Positions 38,819 through 47,656 of a DNA stretch of 64,000 nucleotides are shown here, piece by piece. Both the position numbers and the translations under genes were made by a program. Source of the DNA: Scleromatobacter sp038243995 (GTDB lineage Bacteria > Pseudomonadota > Gammaproteobacteria > Burkholderiales > Burkholderiaceae_C). The notes under the pieces were generated by a model. The model saw only the letters and a list, made by a program, of their open reading frames with translations, was not told the origin of the DNA and did not search any database. The number at the start of each line of letters is the position of its first letter. Position 1 is the first letter of the stretch. The DNA lies in the NCBI GenBank assembly GCA_038243995.1, contig JBBRTV010000011.1:1-64000 (forward strand), in the 5' to 3' direction.

Positions 38819-39486
38819 CCCTGCGTTCGGTGCCCGACGCCGACCCGTACCTGCCGCCGCCCGACGTCGGACTCGAGGTCGTCCACGTCGAAGCGGCCTT
38901 CGTCGTGCTCGTGAAGCCGCCGGGGCTGTTGTCGGAGCCCGGCCGCGGGCCCGACAAGCGCGACAGCCTGCTCGTGCGTACGCAGGCGCGCCACGCCGAC
39001 GCGCGCATCGTGCACCGGCTCGACATGATGACCAGCGGCCTGCTCGTGCTCGCGCGCGAGACGCTCGCGCACGCGACGCTCAGCGCGGCCTTTCGCGACC
39101 GCGCAGTCCACAAGCGCTACGAGGCGCTGGTGCACGGGCGCCTGTCGCCGCCGGAGGGCGAGATCGAGCTGCCCCTCGCGGTCGACTGGCCGAACCGGCC
39201 GCGCCAGGTCGTCTGCCATCGGTCCGGCAAGCCCTCGCTGACGCGCTACCGCGTGGTCGGCGAGACGGTGGAAGGTTTCACGCGTGTCGCGCTCGAACCG
39301 GTCACCGGTCGCACGCACCAGTTGCGCGTGCACCTCGCGGCGCTCGGCCATCCGATCGCGGGCGATCCGTTCTACGGGCGGACGGGCGACACCGCGCCGC
39401 GCATGATGCTGCACGCCTGCGGCCTCGAATTCGCGCATCCGGACACGGGCGCGCCGCTGGCGTTCGCCAGCGCCGTGCCGTTCTGA
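38815..39486 (+). CDS. RluA-family pseudouridine synthase
   Basis: 223 residues, short for the family and without an S4 domain. Catalytic motif HRLDMMTSGLLVLAR with the Asp nucleophile, upstream KPPGLLSEPGRG, and the C-terminal GRTHQLRVHLAALGHPIAGD that completes the active site. This compact architecture matches RluA/TruC-like enzymes for rRNA or tRNA; the exact uridine cannot be told. ATGA overlap with ribE suggests co-translation. Confidence 0.92.
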   Translation: MTLRSVPDADPYLPPPDVGLEVVHVEAAFVVLVKPPGLLSEPGRGPDKRDSLLVRTQARHADARIVHRLDMMTSGLLVLARETLAHATLSAAFRDRAVHKRYEALVHGRLSPPEGEIELPLAVDWPNRPRQVVCHRSGKPSLTRYRVVGETVEGFTRVALEPVTGRTHQLRVHLAALGHPIAGDPFYGRTGDTAPRMMLHACGLEFAHPDTGAPLAFASAVPF

Positions 39487-39593
39487 CGTCCGTTCCGTGC
39501 AAATGGCCGGCCGCAGGCGTTGCCCCGGGTAGGGTCCAATACGAATTCGCTCCCCTGCTCGGTAAAATCTGCCGGGCAAACCCAGGAATCTCC

Positions 39594-40715
39594 ATGCCCC
39601 AAGCTGTCATCAGCGGAACCGGCCTGTACCAGCCGCCCCACGTCATCACCAACGCCGAACTGGTCGAGGCCTTCAATGCCTACGCCGAAGCCCACAACAC
39701 GGCCCATGCCGAGGCGATCGCCCGCGGCGACCAGATGGCGATGACCGGCTCCAGCGTCGAGTTCATCGAGAAGGCGTCGGGCATCAAGCAACGCTACGTG
39801 GTCGAGAAGAAGGGCGTGCTCGACCCGGCGCGCATGCGACCGAAGTTCGAGGAGCGCGGCGACGACCAGCTGTCGCTGATGGCCGAGATCGGCGCCGACG
39901 CCTGCCGCAAGGCGCTCGCCGCCGCGGACCGGACGGGCGCCGACGTCGACGCGATCTTCTGCGCAGCCTCCAACATGCAGCGCGCGTATCCGGCGATGGC
40001 GGTCGAGATCCAGCAGGCGATCGGCGCCGGCGGTTATGGCTTCGACATGAACGTCGCGTGCTCGTCGGCCACCTTCGCGATAGAGCAGGCCGTCAACGCG
40101 GTGCGCTCCGGCGCGTCGAAGTGCGTGCTGGTCGTCAACCCCGAGATCACGTCCGCCCACATCGAGTGGAAGGATCGCGACTGCCACTTCATCTTCGGCG
40201 ACGTCTGCACCGCCACGGTCATCGAGAGCGCCGACACGGCGGTCGCGGCCGACCAGTGGGAAGTCATCGGCACGAAGCTCGTCACGCAGTTCTCGAACAG
40301 CATCCGCAACAACTTCGGCTTCATGAACCGCAGCGAGGACTCCGATCCGGTCGCGCGCGACAAGACCTTCCGCCAGGAAGGCCGCAAGGTGTTCAAGGAG
40401 GTCGTGCCGCTAGCTGCGGCGCACATCGAGCGCCATCTCGCCGAGCTCCACTTCGAGCCCACGCAGGTGCGCCGCTTCTGGCTGCACCAGGCCAACCTCG
40501 GCATGAACCAGCTGATCCTCAGGAAGCTCGTCGGCGGCGAAGCGGGCGGCGACCTCGCCCCGCTGGTGCTCGACACCTACGCCAACACCGCGTCCGCCGG
40601 CTCGATCCTGGCCTTCCACGAATACCGCGCCGACCTGAAGTCGGGCGACGTCGGCGTCATCTGTTCGTTCGGCGCCGGGTATTCGATCGGCAGCGTGATC
40701 GTGCGCAAGAAGTAG
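39594..40715 (+). CDS. Beta-ketoacyl-ACP synthase III-like (FabH-like) thiolase-fold enzyme
   Basis: 373 residues, longer than FabH (about 320) because of an N-terminal insert (NAYAEAHNTAHAEAIARGDQ). The catalytic triad is visible: Cys156 in NVACSSATFAIEQ, His in FWLHQANLGMNQ and Asn in YANTASAGSILAF. GAGYSIGSVIV closes the fold. It would condense an acyl-CoA or acyl-ACP with malonyl-ACP. The long form is frequent in Betaproteobacteria as an alternative initiator of fatty-acid synthesis. No other fab genes adjoin it. Confidence 0.87.
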   Translation: MPQAVISGTGLYQPPHVITNAELVEAFNAYAEAHNTAHAEAIARGDQMAMTGSSVEFIEKASGIKQRYVVEKKGVLDPARMRPKFEERGDDQLSLMAEIGADACRKALAAADRTGADVDAIFCAASNMQRAYPAMAVEIQQAIGAGGYGFDMNVACSSATFAIEQAVNAVRSGASKCVLVVNPEITSAHIEWKDRDCHFIFGDVCTATVIESADTAVAADQWEVIGTKLVTQFSNSIRNNFGFMNRSEDSDPVARDKTFRQEGRKVFKEVVPLAAAHIERHLAELHFEPTQVRRFWLHQANLGMNQLILRKLVGGEAGGDLAPLVLDTYANTASAGSILAFHEYRADLKSGDVGVICSFGAGYSIGSVIVRKK

Positions 40716-40735
40716 GGCGCCTCCGCAGCCGCAGC

Positions 40736-40757
40736 GAGGCCCGCCCGGGCCTCTTTT
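40736..40757 (+). terminator. Intrinsic terminator behind the FabH-like gene
   Basis: GAGGCCCG-CC-CGGGCCTC forms an 8-bp perfect stem (40736-40743 with 40746-40753) followed by TTTT, 20 bases after the stop codon. Confidence 0.8.
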
Positions 40758-40905
40758 CGTTCCCCGCTTTCCGCACTTCGTCGCTTGCGTGTTTCCTGTC
40801 GAGCGGGGTTGGCGACAATCGCGGCTCGGTCGCGGCGTGACGCCAAGTCCGCATCGACGACAACCGTGGAGGCGCGCCCCAGGGCGGGCGCCAGCAAGGA
40901 ATTCA

Positions 40906-43272
40906 ATGGGCTTCACTGACGTATCCAGGCGCGCGCTGGCCGCCGCAGCGCTAGCCTGTGTCGCCGTACTGCCGGCCGCCGCGCAGGCGCAGGCCGGCGC
41001 GCAACCGCAGGCCCGTCCCGACGAACCGCCGGCCCTGCCGGACGGCCTCCCGTCGCCCGGCGCCGCGCCGCCTCCGCAGAATGCCGCCATGAGCGAGGGC
41101 GATCTCGCGATGCACGCCGTCCGACTGAACCCCGGGGAGCACATCGTCCTCGACGGCACGCTGGCGAATCCGGCCTGGCAACGCGCGCCGGTGTTCGATC
41201 GCTTCGTGGAGAAAGATCCGGAATTCGGCGCCAAGCCCCTGTACGAGACGCGCGTGCAGATCCTCTACGACGAGTCGGCGCTCTACGTGGGCGTGACCGC
41301 GTTCGACGACCAGCCCGGGCAGATCCGCGCGCCCCTCGTGCGCCACGACGCGGTGATCCGCACGCAGGACTTCGTCGTGGTGTACATGGACGCCATCGGC
41401 AAGCGCCAGTCGGCGCAGTTCTTCCGCGTCGGCGCCTCCGGCAGCATCGGCGACGGCATGCACACGGCTGCCGACGACAACGAGGATTTCTCGCCGGATT
41501 TCGATTTCGACGCCGCCTCCGCCCGCAACGACCACGGCTACACATCCGTCTTCCGCATCCCCTTCGCGTCGCTGCGCTTCTCGTCGGACGCGCGCGCCGG
41601 CTGGCGCATCATGGTTGCCAGGCGGCTGCCGCGCGACCAGTTCTACATGTGGACGTCGGTGCCCGTGCCGCTCGATGCGCCGGCCTTCATCTCGGCAATG
41701 CAGCCCTTGCAGGGCATCACGCTGCCCGACAAGCACAGCTTCCTGACCCTGCGCCCCAGCATCACGGCCAAGCATGCCAGCACCACCGAGCCCGGTGTCG
41801 CGACGCACGCGGCCGACGGGTTCCAGGGCAGCCTGGACGCGAAATGGCGGCCGCTGCCCGAGCTGGTCGTCGACGGCACGCTCAAGCCCGACTTCTCGCA
41901 GGTCGAACTCGACGTGCCGCAGCTCAGCGGCAACACCAGCTTCGCGCTCGACCTCGCCGAGAAGCGCCCGTTCTTCTTCGAGGCGAGCGATCTGCTGCGT
42001 TCGCCCACCGACGCGATCTACACGCGCAGCTTCACCGCGCCGCGCTGGGGCCTGCGCTCGACCTGGCGCGGCGCGGCGCTGGCCGGCACCGCGTTCGCGA
42101 TCGACGACAAGGGCGGCGGCCTGACGCTGCTGCCCTACGCCTACGGCACCGGCACCGCCGTGCAGCCCGGCTCGCGCTCGCTGGTGGCGCGCGTCGACGC
42201 CGACGTGGACGACGACGGCAAGTTCGAGGTCGGCGGCATCGCGGCCTCGCGCCAGTACGAAGATGGCCGCGGCGAGAACGGCGTCGTCGGGCCCGATGTC
42301 GCGTGGCAATTGGCGGGGTGGCGGCTGCGCGGCCAGTGGCTGCATTCGCGCACCACGGCCCAGCCCGACCAGGACGGCTCGCTGGCGCGCGGCGCGCAGA
42401 CGCTCGGCGACTCCACGGTGTTGACGGCCTACCGCCAGGGCGAACGTTTGCAGGTCGATTTCTACGCGGCGCAGATTTCGCCCGGATTCCGCAACGACAC
42501 GGGCTTCGTCAACCAGGTCGGCGTGCGTGAACTGGATGCCCACCAGGGTATCGTCTTTCGCCAGCTCGGGCCGCTGAACGAGTTCTGGTTCAACCTCTTC
42601 GAGACGCGGACGACCGATCGGCGCAGTGGCGACGTGGTGCAGGCCTACGTGACGCCGGGGATCTCCCTTGGCGCTGCGAGCAATACGAGCTGGTCGCTGC
42701 AATGTCGCGGCCATTCGCAGCTGCGGGTGGCGGCGGGCGGGCCGCTGCTGGCGGAGCACTACTGGAAGAGCGAGCTGACGACGACGCCCGCGACCTGGAT
42801 CCCGTTGCTCGACTTCACGGTCTCGCTGGGCCGCATGGCCGACTACCTGGCCGATACGGTGCGCCCGGGCGGGCAGGTGAACCTGGCGGTGCAGACGCGG
42901 CCGTTCGGGCCCATCGAGCTGAACCCCAGCCTCTGGGCGGCCTGGCTCCGGCGCGACGGCCGCCTCACCTATCGCGAGACCGCGTCGCAACTGCTGGGCG
43001 TGTGGCACATCGACGCGCGGCAGAACTTGCGACTCATCGTGCAGCGCTCGACCTATGACCGCAAGGCCGAGAGCAATGTCTCCGCCGACCGCGAGTCGGG
43101 GCTGACCACGTCGCTCACGTACGCGTTGCGCCGCTCGATGGGCACGGTGCTGTACGTCGGCGCGACGCGCTCGCACAGCGGGATCGGCGCGCAGAATATC
43201 GCGCGGGGGACGGAGGCGTTCGTGAAGCTGCAGGTGGACGTGGACGAGGTGCGCTCGGCCTTCGGCAGTTAG
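40906..43272 (+). CDS. DUF5916 outer-membrane protein with CBM9-like N-terminal domain
   Basis: 788 residues. ATG 40906 follows an AAGGA site and starts a signal peptide (ALAAAALACVAVLPAAAQAQ). A proline-rich linker leads to a CBM9-like sandwich (IVLDGTLANPAWQRAPVFDR, YETRVQILYDESALYVGVTA, RNDHGYTSVFRIPFASLRFS). The large DUF5916 beta-barrel follows (PDFSQVELDVPQLSGNTSFA, EKRPFFFEASDLL, and many alternating strands ending AFVKLQVDVDE). Probably an outer-membrane protein that handles an extracellular polymer or its fragments. It is standalone, so the substrate is unknown. Confidence 0.85.
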   Translation: MGFTDVSRRALAAAALACVAVLPAAAQAQAGAQPQARPDEPPALPDGLPSPGAAPPPQNAAMSEGDLAMHAVRLNPGEHIVLDGTLANPAWQRAPVFDRFVEKDPEFGAKPLYETRVQILYDESALYVGVTAFDDQPGQIRAPLVRHDAVIRTQDFVVVYMDAIGKRQSAQFFRVGASGSIGDGMHTAADDNEDFSPDFDFDAASARNDHGYTSVFRIPFASLRFSSDARAGWRIMVARRLPRDQFYMWTSVPVPLDAPAFISAMQPLQGITLPDKHSFLTLRPSITAKHASTTEPGVATHAADGFQGSLDAKWRPLPELVVDGTLKPDFSQVELDVPQLSGNTSFALDLAEKRPFFFEASDLLRSPTDAIYTRSFTAPRWGLRSTWRGAALAGTAFAIDDKGGGLTLLPYAYGTGTAVQPGSRSLVARVDADVDDDGKFEVGGIAASRQYEDGRGENGVVGPDVAWQLAGWRLRGQWLHSRTTAQPDQDGSLARGAQTLGDSTVLTAYRQGERLQVDFYAAQISPGFRNDTGFVNQVGVRELDAHQGIVFRQLGPLNEFWFNLFETRTTDRRSGDVVQAYVTPGISLGAASNTSWSLQCRGHSQLRVAAGGPLLAEHYWKSELTTTPATWIPLLDFTVSLGRMADYLADTVRPGGQVNLAVQTRPFGPIELNPSLWAAWLRRDGRLTYRETASQLLGVWHIDARQNLRLIVQRSTYDRKAESNVSADRESGLTTSLTYALRRSMGTVLYVGATRSHSGIGAQNIARGTEAFVKLQVDVDEVRSAFGS

Positions 43273-43386
43273 CCTGGGCTGTCCGGGCGGCCTGGCTGGC
43301 CCGGTTTGCATGGCCTGAGCCCCGTCTTCCTGGCCCCGCGGGGTGTCTTCGATCGCGACCGGGCGCCGCGACGAAGCCGAGTGTCT

Positions 43387-46300
43387 TCAGACGCTCTTCC
43401 GGGGCCGCCTGGAACCGGCCTGGCGCCTCGAGTCGTTCAAGGTCCGGGCGACAATGTGGAGCAGTTGCTCGGTACTGTGCTCCTTGAGCATGACGGCGCT
43501 CACGCCGACCGCTCGCGCACGCTCCAGCAGGTTGTCGTCGACGTAGCCCGACGTCACGATCACCGGGAGTCGCGGCGCGGTCTGTCGCAGGGCTTCGGCG
43601 ATGGCCAGGCCCGACATGCCGGGCATGTTGTAGTCGGTCACGACGAGTTGGAAGCGCTGGCCGTCCCGGCCGATCGCGTCGAGTGCGGCGGCCCCGCCCG
43701 CGAAGCTGGTCACGCGGTAGCCGCCGCGCTCCAGCAGGGCCTCCAGGGTCATCCTGACCACCTCGTCGTCGTCGACGATCACCACGTGTTCGCCGTGTCC
43801 GGGCGGCGCGTCTTTGCCGGCCTTCACGGACAGTTCGACCTGCCGCGGACCGCTGGCGACGGGAAGGTGGATCTCGACGCTCGTGCCGGCGCCCCGGGTG
43901 CTGGAGATGGAGATGGCCCCGCCGCTCGCGGCCACGATGCCATGGACTACCGCGAGTCCGAGACCCGTTCCCTGGCCCACCGGCTTGGTCGTGAAGAATG
44001 GCTCGAACACGCGCAGGCGCGTCGCCTCGTCCATGCCGGCGCCGTCGTCGCGCACGCGCAGCCGGGCGTAGCTGCCGGGGGGCAGGCTCAGGGTCGCGGC
44101 CGCCGCGGCGTGGAGTGCGACCCGTGCCAGCGTCACCGTGACGTGCCCGCGGCTGTCGGGCAGCGCCTGCCAGGCGTTGGTGCAGAGGTTCATGAGCACC
44201 TGATGGATCTGCGCCGCGTCGACGAGCACGTCGATGGGCTCGGGCGGCAGGATCACCTCCAGGGCTACCGTGGCGGGCAGGGTGACGCGCAGGAAGGCTA
44301 TGGCTTCTTCGATCACCGGATTCAAGGCCTGCACCAGCCGGTCGGGGGGCGTGCGCCGGCTGAAGGTGAGGATCTGGTGGACCAAGGCGCGCGCACGTAT
44401 AGCGGCTTGCGAGATCCGCACCAGGAGCTCATGCGCGGGGTGTCCGGGGGCGATCTCCTGCCGGGCGAGGACGACGCTGCCGAGGATCGCCACCAGGACG
44501 TTGTTGAAGTCGTGGGCCACGCCCCCGGCGAGCGTGCCGATCGACTCCATCTTCTGCGACTCGCGCAGGCGGCCTTCGAGCACCTGTCGTTCTTCTTCGG
44601 CGCGCTTCAGCTCCGTGACGTCGCGCGCGATCGTCGAGAGGTGGGAAACCTCGCCACGGTCGTTGCGGTGGCAGAGGATCACCTGCAGCACCGGGATTTC
44701 GCGCCCGTCGCGCGCGCGTATCGCGGTCGAGCCCGTCCAGACGCCGTGCAGGAGCGCGGCCGGAATGCCTTCGTCCAGGATGAGCCGGGTGGCCCAGGGC
44801 GGGTGGCAGTCCGCGATACCGAGGTCGGAGACGTCCTCGTCTTCGCCGCGCCCGAGCATCTTCCGGGCGGCCCGGTTGAGATAGATGTTGTGCCCGGCGG
44901 GATCGGTGGAGCCGACGAAATCCGGTGTCGCGTCGAGGATGGCGGCCTGGCGGGCCTGGCGCTCCGCCAGTACCTGCCGTTCGGTCACGTCGCGGATGAA
45001 CAAGCTCGCCACCGGCGTCCCGTCGTCGTCGACGTAGGTGTTGGATGCCACCTCGGCTTCTATCCGCGTGCCATCCGACCTGACCATCGCGATGAGGCCG
45101 CGCGCGCGACCGGCGACCGTGCGCGCCTGGAGCAAGACGTCCAGCCGCGGGTCGGAGGGGTCCACGACGGCCTGCCTGCCGAGGGTGCGCAGCGCTTCTT
45201 CGGAGTAGCCGAGCAGCGCGCAGGCCGCGGGATTGGCGGCCAGGATCGCGCCGTCCGGGCGGGTACGAAGCACTGCGTCGAGGCTGTTGTCGAACAGCAT
45301 CCGGTACCGCATCTCGCTGTGCTCGAGATTCGCTTTTTCCTCCATCAGCGCACCCGTTGCCGCGCGCACGCGCTCTTCGGCGACCACGTTCGCACGCACC
45401 AGTGTCCGCGTCATCACGCTCAGCGAGACGGACAGGGCCGCCCCCAGGATCAGCAGCAGCCAGGTGGTGGAGTCCGCGGAGGCCGCGATCGTGGCCGGCG
45501 CGATGACGACGGTGCCGTGCCAGGGCCGGTTCGCCACTTCGATGTCGAAGGCTGCCGCGACGGCGCTATCTGCATCGGGGCCGCGCGTGCCCGCGCCCCA
45601 GTCGCTGTCAAAGATGAGCCCGTTGCGGCCTTCGCGCAGCGCGCGCGAGTCGGTGATCCGGATCCGCGCCTGTCCGGCGAGCTCGGGGGGCAGTACGCTG
45701 CGGACGATCTCGGTCGTGCGGAACGATATGCCGACGACGCCCGCCAGCGCCTCTCGACGCGACTTGGGATCGCCCGGGTTCAGTTCCCCGGCGTAGGTCG
45801 CGGCGCGAATCACCACGCTCGTGAGTTCGGGGCGAGGCTGCTCGAAGCGATCGTGGGCGAGCAGTAGCGGCCCCGTCGCGACGTAGAGGCCGTTGTCCGT
45901 CGCCTCGTCGACCGCGCTTTTGTAGGACTGCTTCGGGTCGTACAGGTCGTAGCCTGTGATGGCCGGGTCGGCTGGGTAGAGGTGTCGCAGCACCATGTAC
46001 TCCGGTCGCACGCCTTCGGGCACGATGTGGAATCCCGGATGGCCGGCGGGGTCGAGACTGCGGTCGGCCCTGACGGCGTGGTCGTAGCGTTCGACGTCCG
46101 CATCGCGCACGCGCTCGGCGACGAACGTCAGGGCGAGGCCCGGGAACCGATTCTGCAGGGAGATGGCCTCGACGTAGCGCCGGAATTCGGCGTCGGTGGG
46201 CGACTTGCTGAGCACGCCGAAGACACGCAGGCCCGGCAAGGTGTCGACGTAGGACTGGATGCGCGTCGACAGGGCCTGGCTGAATTCGGCGACGCGGCGG

Positions 46301-46446
46301 GCGAGGAGTGCGTCGCGCTGGACGTCGGTCGCTCGCATGGCCCAGGCACACAAGGCGAGGGTCGCCGTCAATCCGGCGACCAGCACGAGTGCGGGCAGCG
46401 AGCGGCGAAACGAACGCACCGGGTGACGGGACGGCTCGGTGGTCAT
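43387..46446 (-). CDS. CHASE-PAS-PAS hybrid sensor histidine kinase with receiver domain
   Basis: 1019 residues from ATG 46446. Order: a TM helix (LPALVLVAGLTATLALCAWA); a periplasmic CHASE domain (LQNRFPGLALTFVAERVRDA, ATDNGLYVATGPLLLAHDRF); a second TM segment near residue 350; two PAS/PAC units (FDNSLDAVLRTRPDGAILAA, ATPDFVGSTDPAGHNIYLNR); HisKA with phospho-His in LAGGVAHDFNNVLVAILGS; HATPase (MNLCTNAWQALPDSRG, GQGTGLGLAVVHGIVA); and a receiver whose Asp is in VVTDYNMPGMSG. An output response regulator is not adjacent. The receiver may act in phosphorelay to a separate Hpt protein. Confidence 0.92.
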   Translation of the reverse strand: MTTEPSRHPVRSFRRSLPALVLVAGLTATLALCAWAMRATDVQRDALLARRVAEFSQALSTRIQSYVDTLPGLRVFGVLSKSPTDAEFRRYVEAISLQNRFPGLALTFVAERVRDADVERYDHAVRADRSLDPAGHPGFHIVPEGVRPEYMVLRHLYPADPAITGYDLYDPKQSYKSAVDEATDNGLYVATGPLLLAHDRFEQPRPELTSVVIRAATYAGELNPGDPKSRREALAGVVGISFRTTEIVRSVLPPELAGQARIRITDSRALREGRNGLIFDSDWGAGTRGPDADSAVAAAFDIEVANRPWHGTVVIAPATIAASADSTTWLLLILGAALSVSLSVMTRTLVRANVVAEERVRAATGALMEEKANLEHSEMRYRMLFDNSLDAVLRTRPDGAILAANPAACALLGYSEEALRTLGRQAVVDPSDPRLDVLLQARTVAGRARGLIAMVRSDGTRIEAEVASNTYVDDDGTPVASLFIRDVTERQVLAERQARQAAILDATPDFVGSTDPAGHNIYLNRAARKMLGRGEDEDVSDLGIADCHPPWATRLILDEGIPAALLHGVWTGSTAIRARDGREIPVLQVILCHRNDRGEVSHLSTIARDVTELKRAEEERQVLEGRLRESQKMESIGTLAGGVAHDFNNVLVAILGSVVLARQEIAPGHPAHELLVRISQAAIRARALVHQILTFSRRTPPDRLVQALNPVIEEAIAFLRVTLPATVALEVILPPEPIDVLVDAAQIHQVLMNLCTNAWQALPDSRGHVTVTLARVALHAAAAATLSLPPGSYARLRVRDDGAGMDEATRLRVFEPFFTTKPVGQGTGLGLAVVHGIVAASGGAISISSTRGAGTSVEIHLPVASGPRQVELSVKAGKDAPPGHGEHVVIVDDDEVVRMTLEALLERGGYRVTSFAGGAAALDAIGRDGQRFQLVVTDYNMPGMSGLAIAEALRQTAPRLPVIVTSGYVDDNLLERARAVGVSAVMLKEHSTEQLLHIVARTLNDSRRQAGSRRPRKSV

Positions 46447-46609
46447 GGATCCTGGCGATGATCGCTGCCGGCGGCAGGTGAGAAGCACGGGCGGCGGGCG
46501 ACCCGGGTTGCCGGGTCGCGCTGGCGTGCGTTGCCCTGAATCATGCCAGTGTGCGACTTTTCGCCACGCGCCGCTCGAATTGCAGCGCCGGGGCCGACTG
46601 CCCGGCGCT
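46447..46609. other. Non-coding upstream part of a 1.2-kb gap
   Basis: Promoter region of the minus-strand kinase. No other feature supported. Confidence 0.4.
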
Positions 46610-46819
46610 GCGGTGCCGCAGGTGGGCGTGGGCGTTCAACTGGGCGGTGCGCGCGGCGAGGCGACGCCGGATGTCGAGGCCGTGATGGACACCGTCGTCG
46701 CCCCCATCATCTACCGCGCGCCGTTCGGGCCGCTGCCCGCGACGCATGCGCGCGTGAGGTCCTTGGTGGCGGCGTGCCTCGACGGTGCGCGCGAGCGGGC
46801 GTCGAGCCGGATCGTCTGA
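46610..46819 (+). pseudogene. TetR/AcrR-family regulator remnant (C-terminal domain only)
   Basis: The frame reads LGGARGEATPDVEAVMDTVV then APIIYRAPFGPLPATHARVR and SLVAACLDGARERASSRIV before the stop at 46819. This is the C-terminal ligand-domain ending typical of TetR proteins (GE--PDVD-D-VVD-VVAPI-YR). No helix-turn-helix part or start codon exists upstream; that frame becomes arginine-rich filler. The head of the gene is gone. Confidence 0.65.
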
Positions 46820-47656
46820 GAGGCCGCGGCCGGACGACATGGAAGGTGAAAACTGCGATGCGCGCCAGGCTTGCACGCTTCGCGCTGGTCGCGGTTTGCG
46901 CAAGCGACAGGGTGGGCAGGGACTTGGGTCTCCGGCTCGCGTGCCGTCTGAATCCGGCCTGACGGCCCGGATTCCGAGGGCGCTCATTTGGTTGTTGACC
47001 GCGCGCTGCCCAGGGGCCGCGCTCGGCACCGTCGCCACACGCCACGATGCCCTCGACGCGGCGCTCGCCTGCGCCCCAAGCCCCTTGCCCACCCTGCCGC
47101 GCCAGCACCTCGACAGGTTTGCAAAGACAGTCGCAGTTTTTGGGCGGGGGCGTGGCGTGGCGATGACCCGTCGAGGGCCATCGCCAGCTGCGGCGCCGCC
47201 GCGACGCTGCGAACGAATCTCGAGCGTGCAAGCGGGGTTCGCTCCGCGCGCGCGGCCCCCAATGCTGGGCTCAGCTGCTGGCGTGCGCGGTCTCAATGGT
47301 CGCCCGCAAGTCAGTTTTCCGCAGCGTGACATGGGCGTGCCAGCTGCCTATGGCCCTCGATGGGCTGTCGACACGCCACTCCTCTTTCAAAGAAGAGGAC
47401 GTGTTTCCTGTTCGCCCGCCCGGCCGCTCGCGCAACGCCCGCGGGCGCGAAGCGACGACGACGACGCCCGGATCCTTCCTCATGGCCACCCCGGCAACCA
47501 GACGACTGCCTTGCGGCGTCGAATCCGGACTCCGTGACGACCACAAGGGGTCGCAAGCCGAAGTCCCGGACGCCCGGCCGAGGCGCGCGGTGTCCGGCCT
47601 GGAAAATCCGCCGTTCTGCGCCCGGTCGCACCCCGTTTCTCGGGTATCTTTTGCCC
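46820..47656. other. Gene-free stretch with a decayed inverted repeat
   Basis: No intact gene. A tiny frame at 46858 (MRARLARFALVAVCAS, preceded by AAGGTG) looks like a cut-off signal peptide and stops after 34 codons. An imperfect inverted repeat occupies 47149-47190 and 47341-47382. A CCTCTT...AAGAGG hairpin lies at 47380-47398. Codon usage of all frames here is unlike the neighbouring genes. Confidence 0.5.
47149..47382. repeat. Imperfect inverted repeat pair (about 42-base arms)
   Basis: The core arms CCCGTCGAGGGCCATCGCCA (47167-47186, continuing to 47190) and the segment at 47341-47364 are inverted copies with 21 of 24 positions matching; weaker identity extends both ways. The 150 bases between them carry no gene. 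They look like two decayed opposite-facing copies of a small element. Confidence 0.6.
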
